DNA of 64,000 nt, taken from contig NZ_CP139707.1 in the NCBI RefSeq assembly GCF_034377145.1, forward strand, positions 2,365,001 to 2,429,000, written 5' to 3'. Below, piece by piece: positions 34,485-42,460 of this stretch. Below the pieces are notes generated by a model. It had not been told where the DNA came from, did not search any database, and was given only the letters and a program-made list of their open reading frames with translations. How positions within the stretch are numbered: the first letter of the stretch is position 1; each line of letters opens with the position of its first letter. The stretch is from Sulfitobacter sp. OXR-159. Its GTDB lineage: Bacteria > Pseudomonadota > Alphaproteobacteria > Rhodobacterales > Rhodobacteraceae. The translations under genes were made by a program, and so were the position numbers.

Positions 34485-34564
34485 ATTCGCAAGGGCCCAC
34501 ACCGGAAAGTTTGGTATTTCCCCCACAACCCCCTATCTTCAAACAAGCAAAGCGAGGGGGGCCC

Positions 34565-35893
34565 ATGGCACAACGCGAACCGATGAGTGAGACACAGGCG
34601 CGCGGGGTGCGCTATGCCCGTGAATTAGAGGGCCATTTGACATGGCTCGACACATTCTCTGGCACGGCGCTTGGTGTCCTCGCCGTGGCCTCGGGCATCT
34701 ACACCTACCTTGGCGTTTCCTCACTGCTCGACGACAATGGCGCCATGTCGGCCTTTGCCGCGATCGCCTATTCCGTGGCGGTTTCGGTCGGTATCTTCGT
34801 CTTTTGGTCCTATCTGCTGCGGCTCTTCCCTGCAGTGCGCACGACACGGGCGCGGATGGGGCTTTTGGGGGCCATGGGTCTCGGCTCCGTGGCGATCATC
34901 GCGATGTCGAGTTGGCTGAACGCCGCGGCGCTGGCCGGGTCGGCGGCGGTCGAACAGCATCTGGCCGAGACGGTGCAAGACTACCAAGGCGCGCTGGAGC
35001 GCACCCATGAAATCGCTCTTTCCGCTCAAGGGCTTGAGCGTGACGTGGCGCGGGTCAGACAGAGCTTCGAGGACCTGAGCGAACAAGAGGCCGCAGGCAG
35101 TCTTTCGGGCCTTGCTGGGCGCGGCGCGGTGTTCCGTGTCCTGCGGCAGAAATCGGCGGAATTGGCAGGGCTGGAGGCGCAGATCGCCACGCAGACCCCG
35201 CTGGTGAATGACGCCTTTGCAGAGGGCAACCAAATCCTCAGCCGGATGCGCGCGCTGACGGTAGAACCCGGCCCGGTCCAAGCACGCTCGGTCGAGTTTT
35301 CCGAACAGGCCGTGCGCCTTGCCGGTTTGATAACCCGTTTGCGGCAACTTTCGGTCGCACCACTGGTTGAACGCGCGGCACAGGATCTGGCGGCCTCCGT
35401 CGTGCTGCCGGAACTGGACGGCAGCAACGAAGAACAGCGCGGCGCGCAGGGCGCCACGATCACCTCGGTTCTGGAAGTGCTGGCCCAACGCGCCGCCACG
35501 CTGGAGCGCGCCGCGCAAGACGTGCAGGCCATGCCGCCCGCCGCCGACACGACCTATACGCCGATCTCCAGCGCCGATGCGGTGATCCTCTATGCGCGCA
35601 ACTTCGTGCCCTCTTGGGCCGGTGCGATTGCGATTGACCTATTGCCCGCCGTGCTGGTGATGATACTCGCCATTACCCAAGGCGCGATCCGCTCTGGCCG
35701 CGAGGGGGCCGCGGTCGAAGACACGCTGACCCTTGCCGAGCTGCGCGCAGCACTGGCCGCCGTGCGCGATGTCGATGTGGCGATGCAAGAAAGCCCCGCC
35801 CACAGACGCCCCGCCGCAGAAGCCGCCCCCTCGACCGATGAGGGCGCACGCGAAGACGCCCCCGGCCATGTCACGCCGATAAAAAGCACATGA
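34565..35893 (+). CDS. Membrane protein with long coiled coil, unknown
   Basis: 442 residues. Start at 34565 after a G-rich purine site. Three N-terminal membrane helices (SGTALGVLAVASGIYTYLGV, AMSAFAAIAYSVAVSVGIFVFW, MGLLGAMGLGSVAIIAMSSWL) are followed by about 240 residues of predicted helix/coiled coil (AETVQDYQGALERTHEIALS to AATLERAAQDVQ), a fourth helix (WAGAIAIDLLPAVLVMILAI), and a charged C-terminus. This recalls uncharacterised roseobacterial proteins. Its TGA overlaps the start of a ClpP-fold gene (ATGA), so the two probably work together. Function unknown. Confidence 0.65.
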   Translation: MAQREPMSETQARGVRYARELEGHLTWLDTFSGTALGVLAVASGIYTYLGVSSLLDDNGAMSAFAAIAYSVAVSVGIFVFWSYLLRLFPAVRTTRARMGLLGAMGLGSVAIIAMSSWLNAAALAGSAAVEQHLAETVQDYQGALERTHEIALSAQGLERDVARVRQSFEDLSEQEAAGSLSGLAGRGAVFRVLRQKSAELAGLEAQIATQTPLVNDAFAEGNQILSRMRALTVEPGPVQARSVEFSEQAVRLAGLITRLRQLSVAPLVERAAQDLAASVVLPELDGSNEEQRGAQGATITSVLEVLAQRAATLERAAQDVQAMPPAADTTYTPISSADAVILYARNFVPSWAGAIAIDLLPAVLVMILAITQGAIRSGREGAAVEDTLTLAELRAALAAVRDVDVAMQESPAHRRPAAEAAPSTDEGAREDAPGHVTPIKST

Positions 35894-36666
35894 GCGAGGA
35901 GACTTCGGAAAAACTAGAAGGCACTCGCCGCCCGCCCATCGTGGGGCGGGTGCTGATCGGCGTGCTGATCTTTCAACTGGGCCTCGCGGTGCTGCTGTTC
36001 TGGGGCGATTTGGGCGAAGGGCTGCGCCTGCCCGGCTTTGGCCCGCGCGCACCGGAACTGACCGAACCCATCCGCCCCGGCGACCAGACCCGCCGCTTTC
36101 GCCCCGAACGCGCGCCAAATCCCGGCCAGCCGATGCCCGATACCGCCCTGCCCGACCGGCTGATCCTGACGCCTGTCTCTGGCGGTCGCGCCGCATTGCT
36201 GGAAGGCACCATCGAAGCAGGCGATGCAGAGCGGATCACCAAGCAACTGGCCGAGCTTTCCCCCGCGCCTGAGGAAATCTATCTCAACTCCCCCGGCGGG
36301 TCGGTCCGCGATGCACTGGAACTGGGCCGCTACCTGCGCCGCGAAGGGTTTGACACCGCGCTGCGGGACGGCGACATCTGCTATTCCGCCTGCCCCTACC
36401 TGCTGGCCGCAGGCGAGGCACGCACGGTCCCCGACAGCGCCTCGGTCGGGGTGCATCAGCACTACTTTGGCGAAAGCACGATCCTGCCCGCCTTTGTCGC
36501 CGTTGAGGATATCCAACGCGGCCAAGGAGAGGTGATGCGCTATCTGGATGACATGGGGGTAGACCCGCTGGTGATGCAGCATGCGCTGGTCACCCCGCCC
36601 GATGAAATCTACGTGCTGCTGCCGGAAGAGTTACGCCGCTATGGCTTTATCCCTTCTGAGGACTGA
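35890..36666 (+). CDS. Membrane-anchored ClpP/crotonase-fold protein
   Basis: 258 residues. One N-terminal membrane helix (VLIGVLIFQLGLAVLLFWGD, 21-40) then a linker and a ClpP-like domain: oxyanion loop NSPGGSVRD (133-141), nucleophile-like Ser166 in CYSACPYLL and His189/His191 in VGVHQHYFG. This matches the periplasmic COG3904-type putative serine protease family. Catalysis is inferred; Cys164 and Cys168 flank the serine. Overlaps the upstream coiled-coil gene by 4 bp. Confidence 0.75.
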   Translation: MSEETSEKLEGTRRPPIVGRVLIGVLIFQLGLAVLLFWGDLGEGLRLPGFGPRAPELTEPIRPGDQTRRFRPERAPNPGQPMPDTALPDRLILTPVSGGRAALLEGTIEAGDAERITKQLAELSPAPEEIYLNSPGGSVRDALELGRYLRREGFDTALRDGDICYSACPYLLAAGEARTVPDSASVGVHQHYFGESTILPAFVAVEDIQRGQGEVMRYLDDMGVDPLVMQHALVTPPDEIYVLLPEELRRYGFIPSED

Positions 36667-36840
36667 GCGGAGCGCAGAAGTTTTGCAAATCCACCTTCGC
36701 CCCCTTGCCGCAGCCCCCCATGGACCCTACATCGAGGGTCGACGGGTTCTGCCCTGTTCGTGAACGTTACATTCCAGTGGCCTTAAGCAAATCCGAGGGA
36801 GCTGGCTCTGTCCGAGCCCTGGTTCGGTTACCTGGCGCCC

Positions 36841-36856
36841 ACCTGTACATACAGGT
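36841..36856. other. 16-bp palindrome in a convergent gap
   Basis: ACCTGTA CA TACAGGT, perfect 7-bp arms. It lies in the 289-bp gap between the ClpP-fold gene and nusB, where no promoter is required, and resembles but does not match the GntR-site copies (shared ACCTGTA). Confidence 0.6.
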
Positions 36857-36926
36857 CCTCGGGAATATAAAACAGCAGCGGCAGGCGCGGTTCCCGTCAC
36901 TTTTCCCAAGATTATGATGTGGTTGA

Positions 36927-36942
36927 TGGCCCCTCGGGGCCA
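36927..36942 (-). terminator. Hairpin after nusB
   Basis: TGGCCCC / GGGGCCA separated by TC, 14 bp beyond the nusB stop. There is no T-run on the minus strand, so termination is only suggested. Confidence 0.4.
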
Positions 36943-36955
36943 CTTTCCCTCGCGC

Positions 36956-37432
36956 TTAAAACGCTTCGGGGCGGGCCTCTCGCGCCATGTGGTCAAGCAC
37001 GGCGTTCACAAAGCTCGGCTCGCGTCCATCGGGGAAGAACGAATGGGCCACGTCGACGTATTCCTTGATCACCACACGCGGCGGCGTATCGTCATGCCGG
37101 AGCTCGGCACCCGCGGCGCGGAACAGCGCGCGCAGGGTAGGGTCGATCCGGGCGATGGCCCATTTAGCTACGATTGCACGGTTGGCCATCTGGTCGATCG
37201 GTGCCTGATAGTTCACCGCATCTTCAAGCACGCGAGAGAAGTGATCGACATCCCCCTCCTGCATTTCGTCACCCTCATAGACGGCGCCGAAACGGTGGTC
37301 GATGAACTCGTGACGCACGACATCGACCGTCTGCGCGGAATGTTCCATCTGGAACAGCGCCTGCACGGCATAGAGCCGCGAGGCCGACTTCATCTTACGT
37401 TTCTGATTGCCCGAAAGCGCGTTGCTGGTCAT
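36956..37432 (-). CDS. nusB: Transcription antitermination factor NusB
   Basis: 158 residues. An all-helical NusB domain: SASRLYAVQALFQMEH near the start, then KWAIARIDPTLRALFRAAGAEL and late PPRVVIKEYVDVAHSFFPDGREPSFVNAVLDHMARE. It binds boxA RNA with NusE for rRNA antitermination. The ATG overlaps the ribH stop (ATGA), as commonly seen for rib-nusB pairs. Confidence 0.95.
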   Translation of the reverse strand: MTSNALSGNQKRKMKSASRLYAVQALFQMEHSAQTVDVVRHEFIDHRFGAVYEGDEMQEGDVDHFSRVLEDAVNYQAPIDQMANRAIVAKWAIARIDPTLRALFRAAGAELRHDDTPPRVVIKEYVDVAHSFFPDGREPSFVNAVLDHMAREARPEAF

Positions 37433-37980
37433 GCGAGGTTTGATCCATCCGTGTCGCCGGCCATCAAAGTGTCCTGCCCGAATGGCTTGAACCCGATGCC
37501 CTTGCTCTGGCGGCCCCATTTACGAGCGAGTGCGATAAGATGCAAGGCCGCAGCCGCCGCACCACCGCCTTTGTTTTGCCCCTCGGGGTCGGCGCGGACT
37601 TCGGCCTGCTTCTTGTTCTCGACCGTCAGAATGCCATTGCCGATGCAAAGCCCTTGCAGACCAAGCAGTTGCAAGGCACGGCTGCTGTCGTTGCAGACGG
37701 TTTCATAATGCGTCGTCTCGCCACGGATCACGCAGCCAAGCGCGACATAGCCGTCAAAATTGCTGCCTCGGTCGGAAATGCCGATGGCGGTGGGAATCTC
37801 CAACGCGCCGGGCATCTCGATAACCTCATAGGTCGCACCGGCGGCCTCAAGCTCGGCCTTGGCGCCGGTCAGCATGCCGTTCGCAATGTCCGAATAATAG
37901 GGCGAAACGACGATCAGCAGCTTCACCGGTTCGTCAAAGCTGGGGCGCGGCAGGATGGTGTGTTCTTCGGCGGAAGCCAT
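37429..37980 (-). CDS. ribH: 6,7-dimethyl-8-ribityllumazine synthase
   Basis: 183 residues, slightly longer than average because of an N-terminal extension. Motifs are VSPYYSDIANGMLTGAKAEL, the GALEIPTAI region, GYVALGCVIRGETTHYETVCNDSSRAL and GNGILTVENKKQAEVRAD. It condenses the pyrimidine intermediate with dihydroxybutanone phosphate in riboflavin synthesis. It sits between ribBA and nusB; six bases separate it from ribBA. Confidence 0.96.
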   Translation of the reverse strand: MASAEEHTILPRPSFDEPVKLLIVVSPYYSDIANGMLTGAKAELEAAGATYEVIEMPGALEIPTAIGISDRGSNFDGYVALGCVIRGETTHYETVCNDSSRALQLLGLQGLCIGNGILTVENKKQAEVRADPEGQNKGGGAAAAALHLIALARKWGRQSKGIGFKPFGQDTLMAGDTDGSNLA

Positions 37981-37985
37981 GGCGA

Positions 37986-39110
37986 TTACTCCGTGGTGAT
38001 GGGCCGGGTGCCCACGATTTCCAGCGCATAGGCATCAAGGCCCAGATAGCGCGTGTCGGGATTGTCGGTCAGCAGGACCAACTCATGCAGCCCCATCGAC
38101 GACAGGATCTGCGCGCCCAGCCCGGTGCGTTTGATCGTGCGCGGGCGCTCATCGTCTTCTGCATCCAGCCGCAGACGCGGGTAAGGGTCGCGGAACAGCA
38201 CCACGGCCCCCCGCCCTTCATCGGCGATGATCTGCATCGCGCGGGGCAATTCATCCGCCGGGCTGGGGCCAAGGCCCAGAATGTCTTCCAGCGCGTTGAT
38301 CGCATGGGTCCGGATCAGCACCGGCTCGGGGGTTGAGATATCGCCCTTGGTCAGCACCACATGGTCGGTCCCGGTGATCTGATCGGAGAACACCCGCATC
38401 TGCCACTCGCCGCCATAGGCCGAGGTGACGGTGCGGCTGTCCCGCTCAACCAGCAGGTTGTCGTGTTTGTGGCGATAGGTGATCAGATCGCTGATCGTGC
38501 CGATTTTGAGGCCATGTTCGGCCGCAAACGCCACCAGATCGGGCAGACGCGCCATTTCGCCATCGTCTTTCATGATCTCGCAGATCACGCCCGAAGGGTG
38601 CAGCCCGGCAAGTCGCGAAATATCCACCGCCGCTTCGGTATGCCCTGCCCGCACCAGCACGCCACCATCGCGGGCGCGTAGGGGGAAGACATGGCCGGGG
38701 GTGGCGATATCCGCCGAACCGGATTGTTCCGAGATCGCCACGGCCACGGTCAGCGCACGGTCGGCGGCAGAGATACCGGTGCTGACACCCTCCCGCGCTT
38801 CGATGCTGACGGTAAAGGCCGTCTCATGCCGGGAAGAGTTGTTCACCGCCATCATCGGCAGGCCAAGGTGATCGACCCGCTCCGCCGTCATCGGCAAGCA
38901 GATCAGCCCGCGCCCGTGGGTTGCCATGAAGTTGATCGCCGCAGCATCGGCAAACTGCGCCGGGATCACCAGATCGCCTTCGTTCTCGCGGTCCTCGTGG
39001 TCCACCAAAATGAACATACGGCCTTGGCGTGCGTCTTCGATGATCTCTTCGATGGGCGAGATCGCATCGCTCAGCCCTGTCTCGACCGGTCCGGGTGTGT
39101 CAAATTGCAT
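37986..39110 (-). CDS. ribBA: 3,4-dihydroxy-2-butanone 4-phosphate synthase fused to degenerate GTP cyclohydrolase II domain
   Basis: 374 residues. The N-terminal DHBP synthase is intact: DHEDRENEGDLVIPAQ, GLICLPMTAERVDHL, RAGHTEAAVDISRLAGL. The C-terminal RibA-like half keeps its later strand pattern (GLGAQILSSMGLHELVLLTDN), but where a cyclohydrolase II has its zinc Cys motif (C-x-T-G-D...C-D-C) this protein reads VLIRTHAINALEDILGLGPSP with no cysteines, so that activity is probably lost. Such truncated RibBA proteins occur in alphaproteobacteria with a separate RibA; no ribA is in this window. Confidence 0.93.
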   Translation of the reverse strand: MQFDTPGPVETGLSDAISPIEEIIEDARQGRMFILVDHEDRENEGDLVIPAQFADAAAINFMATHGRGLICLPMTAERVDHLGLPMMAVNNSSRHETAFTVSIEAREGVSTGISAADRALTVAVAISEQSGSADIATPGHVFPLRARDGGVLVRAGHTEAAVDISRLAGLHPSGVICEIMKDDGEMARLPDLVAFAAEHGLKIGTISDLITYRHKHDNLLVERDSRTVTSAYGGEWQMRVFSDQITGTDHVVLTKGDISTPEPVLIRTHAINALEDILGLGPSPADELPRAMQIIADEGRGAVVLFRDPYPRLRLDAEDDERPRTIKRTGLGAQILSSMGLHELVLLTDNPDTRYLGLDAYALEIVGTRPITTE

Positions 39111-39192
39111 CGGCTGTGTTCCATCTATCTGTTGCCCGGCTCTTAAACTGACCTGCGCCGCTTGGCCAGAGCGCGCCCCGAAGGGCGCCGCG

Positions 39193-39780
39193 TCACATCT
39201 CGTTCAGGCGCGCCACGTAGCGCGCCAGCGTGTCGATTTCGAGGTTGACCAGATCACCAACCTTGGCATCGCCCCAAGTGGTCACCTCTTTGGTATGCGG
39301 AATGAAATTGATGCCGAAATCACAGCTATCGACGTCATTCACCGTCAGCGAGGTGCCATTCAGCGCCACAGACCCCTTAGGCGCGATGAACCGCGCCAAT
39401 TCTTTCGGCGCGCGAAGCGTCACGCGGGTGCTGTCGCCCTCGTCTTTCATCTCAATAATCTCGGCCACGCCATCGACATGGCCCGAGACGATATGCCCGC
39501 CCAACTCATCGCCCACCTTCAACGCGCGTTCAAGGTTCACGCGGCGCCCCTCGGCCCAATGCTGGCCAAGGTTCGTCTTGGCCACCGTCTCGGCGCTGAT
39601 CTGCACCTCGTACCAATCATCGCCCAGCCCCACGACCGTCAGGCAGACCCCATCGCTTGCGATAGACGCCCCCATGTCGATGCTGCTGATGTCATAGCCG
39701 GTCTGAATGCGCGCGCGCAGGTCGCCTTCCTGCTCCAGCTTGGTCACGCTGCCAACGTCTGTGATAATGCCGGTGAACAT
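39193..39780 (-). CDS. ribE: Riboflavin synthase, alpha chain
   Basis: 195 residues with the classic start MFTGIITDVG and two tandem lumazine-binding barrels (GASIASDGVCLTVV ... LGQHWAEGRRVNLERALKVGDELGGHIVSGHVDG and GSVALNGTSLTVNDV ... FIPHTKEVTTWGDAKVGDLVNLEIDTLARYV). It dismutates two lumazines to riboflavin. It is the first gene of the minus-strand ribE-ribBA-ribH-nusB run; the divergent capsule gene starts 130 bp away. No FMN riboswitch was recognised upstream. Confidence 0.96.
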   Translation of the reverse strand: MFTGIITDVGSVTKLEQEGDLRARIQTGYDISSIDMGASIASDGVCLTVVGLGDDWYEVQISAETVAKTNLGQHWAEGRRVNLERALKVGDELGGHIVSGHVDGVAEIIEMKDEGDSTRVTLRAPKELARFIAPKGSVALNGTSLTVNDVDSCDFGINFIPHTKEVTTWGDAKVGDLVNLEIDTLARYVARLNEM

Positions 39781-39910
39781 GGGATAGGCTCCTTTAGTGG
39801 TTCGGCGCAGTGGTAAACCCGCGCACCGTCACAGGCAAGAGCGGGTCACGCCACATTGTCGCCCCTATTATATGGTGGTTAAAGCCAAATCACGACGATT
39901 TAGGACCAGC

Positions 39911-41203
39911 ATGACCGTGACCGACACCCCAACCAGAACCTTCCTGTTTTTGCAGGGCCCACATGGTCCCTTCTTTAACAGCCTAGGCAAGATGCTGCGC
40001 CGTGCGGGCGCAGAGGTCTGGCGCGTGGGGTTTAACGCTGGCGACCGGGCCTTTTGGTTTCATCCCTCGACCTACATCCCCTATCGCGGCACGGTTGAGG
40101 ATTGGCCGAGCGTTTTCGCCACCCTACTGGACGAAAAGCAGGTCACCGACATCGTGCTTTACGGCGATACACGCCCCATCCACGCCGAAGCAGTGGCCGA
40201 AGCCAAGCGCCGCGGCATCACCGTGCATGTTTTCGAGGAAGGCTATATGCGGCCCTATTGGGTCACCTATGAGCGCGGCGGATCAAACGGCAACTCGCGC
40301 CTGATGGAGATGACCATTCCGCAGATGCAGGCGGCGCTGGCGCGCTCGGACATGGAAGCCCCCCTGCCCCCCGGCCACTGGGGCGACATGCGGCACCACA
40401 TCTTTTACGGCGCGCTTTACCATTGGTTCGTGATGTTCCGAAACGGCGACTACCGCAATTTCAAACCCCACCGCAGCCTGCCGGTGACCAAGGAATTCCG
40501 CCTCTACCTCAAGCGCCTGCTGCTGATGCCGGTGCTGGCCGCCGACCGTTTGCTGGCGACGCTAAAAATCCGGCTGGGCGGCTTTCCCTATCATCTGGCG
40601 CTGCTGCAACTTGAGCATGATTCCTCTTTCCAAAAGCATTCACCCTTCGACACGATGGCCGATTTCCTAGAGTTGGTGATCGAAGGCTTTGCCAAGGGCG
40701 CGCCGCAGCACCACCACCTCGTCATCAAGGCGCATCCGTTGGAGGATGGCCGCGTCCCCGTGCGGCGCGATGTCAAACGGCTGGCACGTGCCTTCGGCGT
40801 TTCAGACCGGGTGCATTTTGTCCGCGGCGGCAAGCTGGCACAGCTTTTGAACGACACCCGCAGCGCGGTCACGGTGAACTCTACCGCCGGGCAACAGGTG
40901 CTTTGGCGCGGCATCCCCCTCAAGGTCTTTGGCCGGGCGGTCTATTCCCAGCCAGAATTCGTGTCGGACCAGCCTTTGCCGGATTTCTTTGCCACGGCCA
41001 GCCGCCCCGACAACCGCGCCTATAAGGACTACCGCCGCTATCTCCTTGAAACTTCTCAGGTTCCGGGCGGGTTCTATGCCGCGCGGGGGCGGCGGCAATT
41101 GCTGCGCCAAGTGGTCGATATGATGCTCGCGCCCGACGATCCATATGACGCGCTGGAACAGGGCACCGCGGCCCCTCGGCAACAGTTGCGGGTCGTCACC
41201 TGA
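39911..41203 (+). CDS. kpsS: Capsule polysaccharide biosynthesis protein, KpsS type
   Basis: 430 residues; start at 39911 chosen because the usual opening TRTFLFLQGPHGPFFNSLGKMLRRAGAEVWRVGFNAGD follows. KpsS transfers the first beta-Kdo to lyso-phosphatidylglycerol, making the lipid anchor for exported capsule. Motifs: FEEGYMRPYWVT, HDSSFQKHSPFDTMADFLELVIEGFAKGAP in pieces, VIKAHPLEDG and VTVNSTAGQQVL, the nucleotide-sugar binding part. It lies between ribE and an export lipoprotein, and no kpsMTE transport genes accompany it here. Confidence 0.85.
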   Translation: MTVTDTPTRTFLFLQGPHGPFFNSLGKMLRRAGAEVWRVGFNAGDRAFWFHPSTYIPYRGTVEDWPSVFATLLDEKQVTDIVLYGDTRPIHAEAVAEAKRRGITVHVFEEGYMRPYWVTYERGGSNGNSRLMEMTIPQMQAALARSDMEAPLPPGHWGDMRHHIFYGALYHWFVMFRNGDYRNFKPHRSLPVTKEFRLYLKRLLLMPVLAADRLLATLKIRLGGFPYHLALLQLEHDSSFQKHSPFDTMADFLELVIEGFAKGAPQHHHLVIKAHPLEDGRVPVRRDVKRLARAFGVSDRVHFVRGGKLAQLLNDTRSAVTVNSTAGQQVLWRGIPLKVFGRAVYSQPEFVSDQPLPDFFATASRPDNRAYKDYRRYLLETSQVPGGFYAARGRRQLLRQVVDMMLAPDDPYDALEQGTAAPRQQLRVVT

Positions 41204-41262
41204 GTTAACCCATTCCGGCCTGTAGATTTTTTTGTTAGGCTGCGCTAAGTTGCAAAGTAATA

Positions 41263-41279
41263 CGCCAAAACAATTGGCG
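41263..41279. promoter_or_regulatory. Perfect inverted repeat before the polysaccharide export gene
   Basis: CGCCAAAACAATTGGCG, 6-bp arms and a 5-bp centre, 39 bp upstream of the GTG start at 41318. It could be an operator; no regulator is obvious. Confidence 0.45.
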
Positions 41280-41317
41280 ATTTCGAGGCAGATATTTCAG
41301 GTCGAGGAGACCGGGCA

Positions 41318-42451
41318 GTGAAATCCGTATCTTTCCGGTGGGCGCGTCCCGTCGCAGCACTGGCGGCAGTGGCCGTCATCTCATCTTGTGGTTTGCCACA
41401 GGTCGGGCCGAACAAGCGGCAAATCTATGCAGGCTCCGTTCAACGCGAGGGCGATGCCTTTGTCGTCAGCGTGAACGACCGCGTCACCCGTGCCACCGCC
41501 GTGGCCCCCGCGCTTGGCTTTTCCGAAAGCTTTAAAAACGCAGGCCGGGTCGGCTCTGACACGATCCAACCGGGCGACATCCTTGGCATCACCGTGTATG
41601 AGAACGTGGATGACCCGCTTTTGGGCGTCGAAGGCGCGCCGGCCACCCTGCTCGAAGAAGTGCAGGTCGATGGCGCAGGCTTTATCTTTATTCCCTACGC
41701 GGGCCGCATCCGCGCTGCGGGCAACACGCCCGAGGCCATCCGCCGCATCATCACCCAAAAATTGGGCGAACAGACTCCCGATCCGCAGGTCGAAGTGCGC
41801 CGCGCGGCAGGGGATGGCTCGACCGTGTCGCTGATTGGCTCCATCGGCGCGCAGGGCGTCTATCCCATCGAGCGCCCCACCCGCACACTTGCCGCCATGT
41901 TGGCCCGTGCAGGCGGTGTGACCATCATTCCCGAAATCGCGCAGGTCACCGTGATCCGCGGCGCGCAGCGGGGCAAAATCTGGTTCCAAGATCTTTATGA
42001 TCACCCCGAACTCGACATCGCGCTGCGCCCCGGCGACCGCATTCTGGTCGAGGAAGACACACGTTCTTTCACCGCCCTTGGCGCCACCGGAGGTCAGGCC
42101 CGCGTGCCCTTTGAATCGCAGAACCTCTCGCTTTTGGAAGGTATCGCGCAGGTCGGCGGGCTGAGCCCGATCTCGGCTGATCCCACCGGCGTTTTCGTCT
42201 TCCGCAATGAGCCTGAAGAAGTCGCCGAGCAGGTGCTGGGGCGCAGTGACCTGACAGGCGCGCAGCGCTTGGTCTATGTGACTGACCTGACCAAACCCAA
42301 CGGCATGTTCATGGCCCGAGACTTCGTGATCCGTGACGGTGACACGATCTATGTCACCGAGGCGCCCTTCACCCAGTGGAGCAAGGTGATCTCGGCCATC
42401 ACAGGCACGGCAGGGTCGGCCGGCAGCATCTCATCGCTCACCAGCGGCTGA
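41318..42451 (+). CDS. Polysaccharide export outer-membrane lipoprotein (Wza/KpsD family)
   Basis: 377 residues with a GTG start behind GAGGAGACCGGGCA. A type II signal peptide ends in a lipobox SSC-G (cysteine about residue 26). The poly-export domain follows: IQPGDILGITVYENVDDPLLG, IFIPYAGRIRAAGNTPEAIRRIITQKL, then SLBB-type repeats (VSLIGSIGAQGVYPI and RTLAAMLARAGGV). It would form the outer-membrane channel for capsule export. The next gene, kpsC, starts 9 bp after its stop. Confidence 0.92.
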   Translation: MKSVSFRWARPVAALAAVAVISSCGLPQVGPNKRQIYAGSVQREGDAFVVSVNDRVTRATAVAPALGFSESFKNAGRVGSDTIQPGDILGITVYENVDDPLLGVEGAPATLLEEVQVDGAGFIFIPYAGRIRAAGNTPEAIRRIITQKLGEQTPDPQVEVRRAAGDGSTVSLIGSIGAQGVYPIERPTRTLAAMLARAGGVTIIPEIAQVTVIRGAQRGKIWFQDLYDHPELDIALRPGDRILVEEDTRSFTALGATGGQARVPFESQNLSLLEGIAQVGGLSPISADPTGVFVFRNEPEEVAEQVLGRSDLTGAQRLVYVTDLTKPNGMFMARDFVIRDGDTIYVTEAPFTQWSKVISAITGTAGSAGSISSLTSG

Positions 42452-42460
42452 TCCACGCCG

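Noticed and set aside
39781..39910. Possible FMN riboswitch upstream of ribE
   Set aside because: The conserved FMN-element segments were not found in either orientation.
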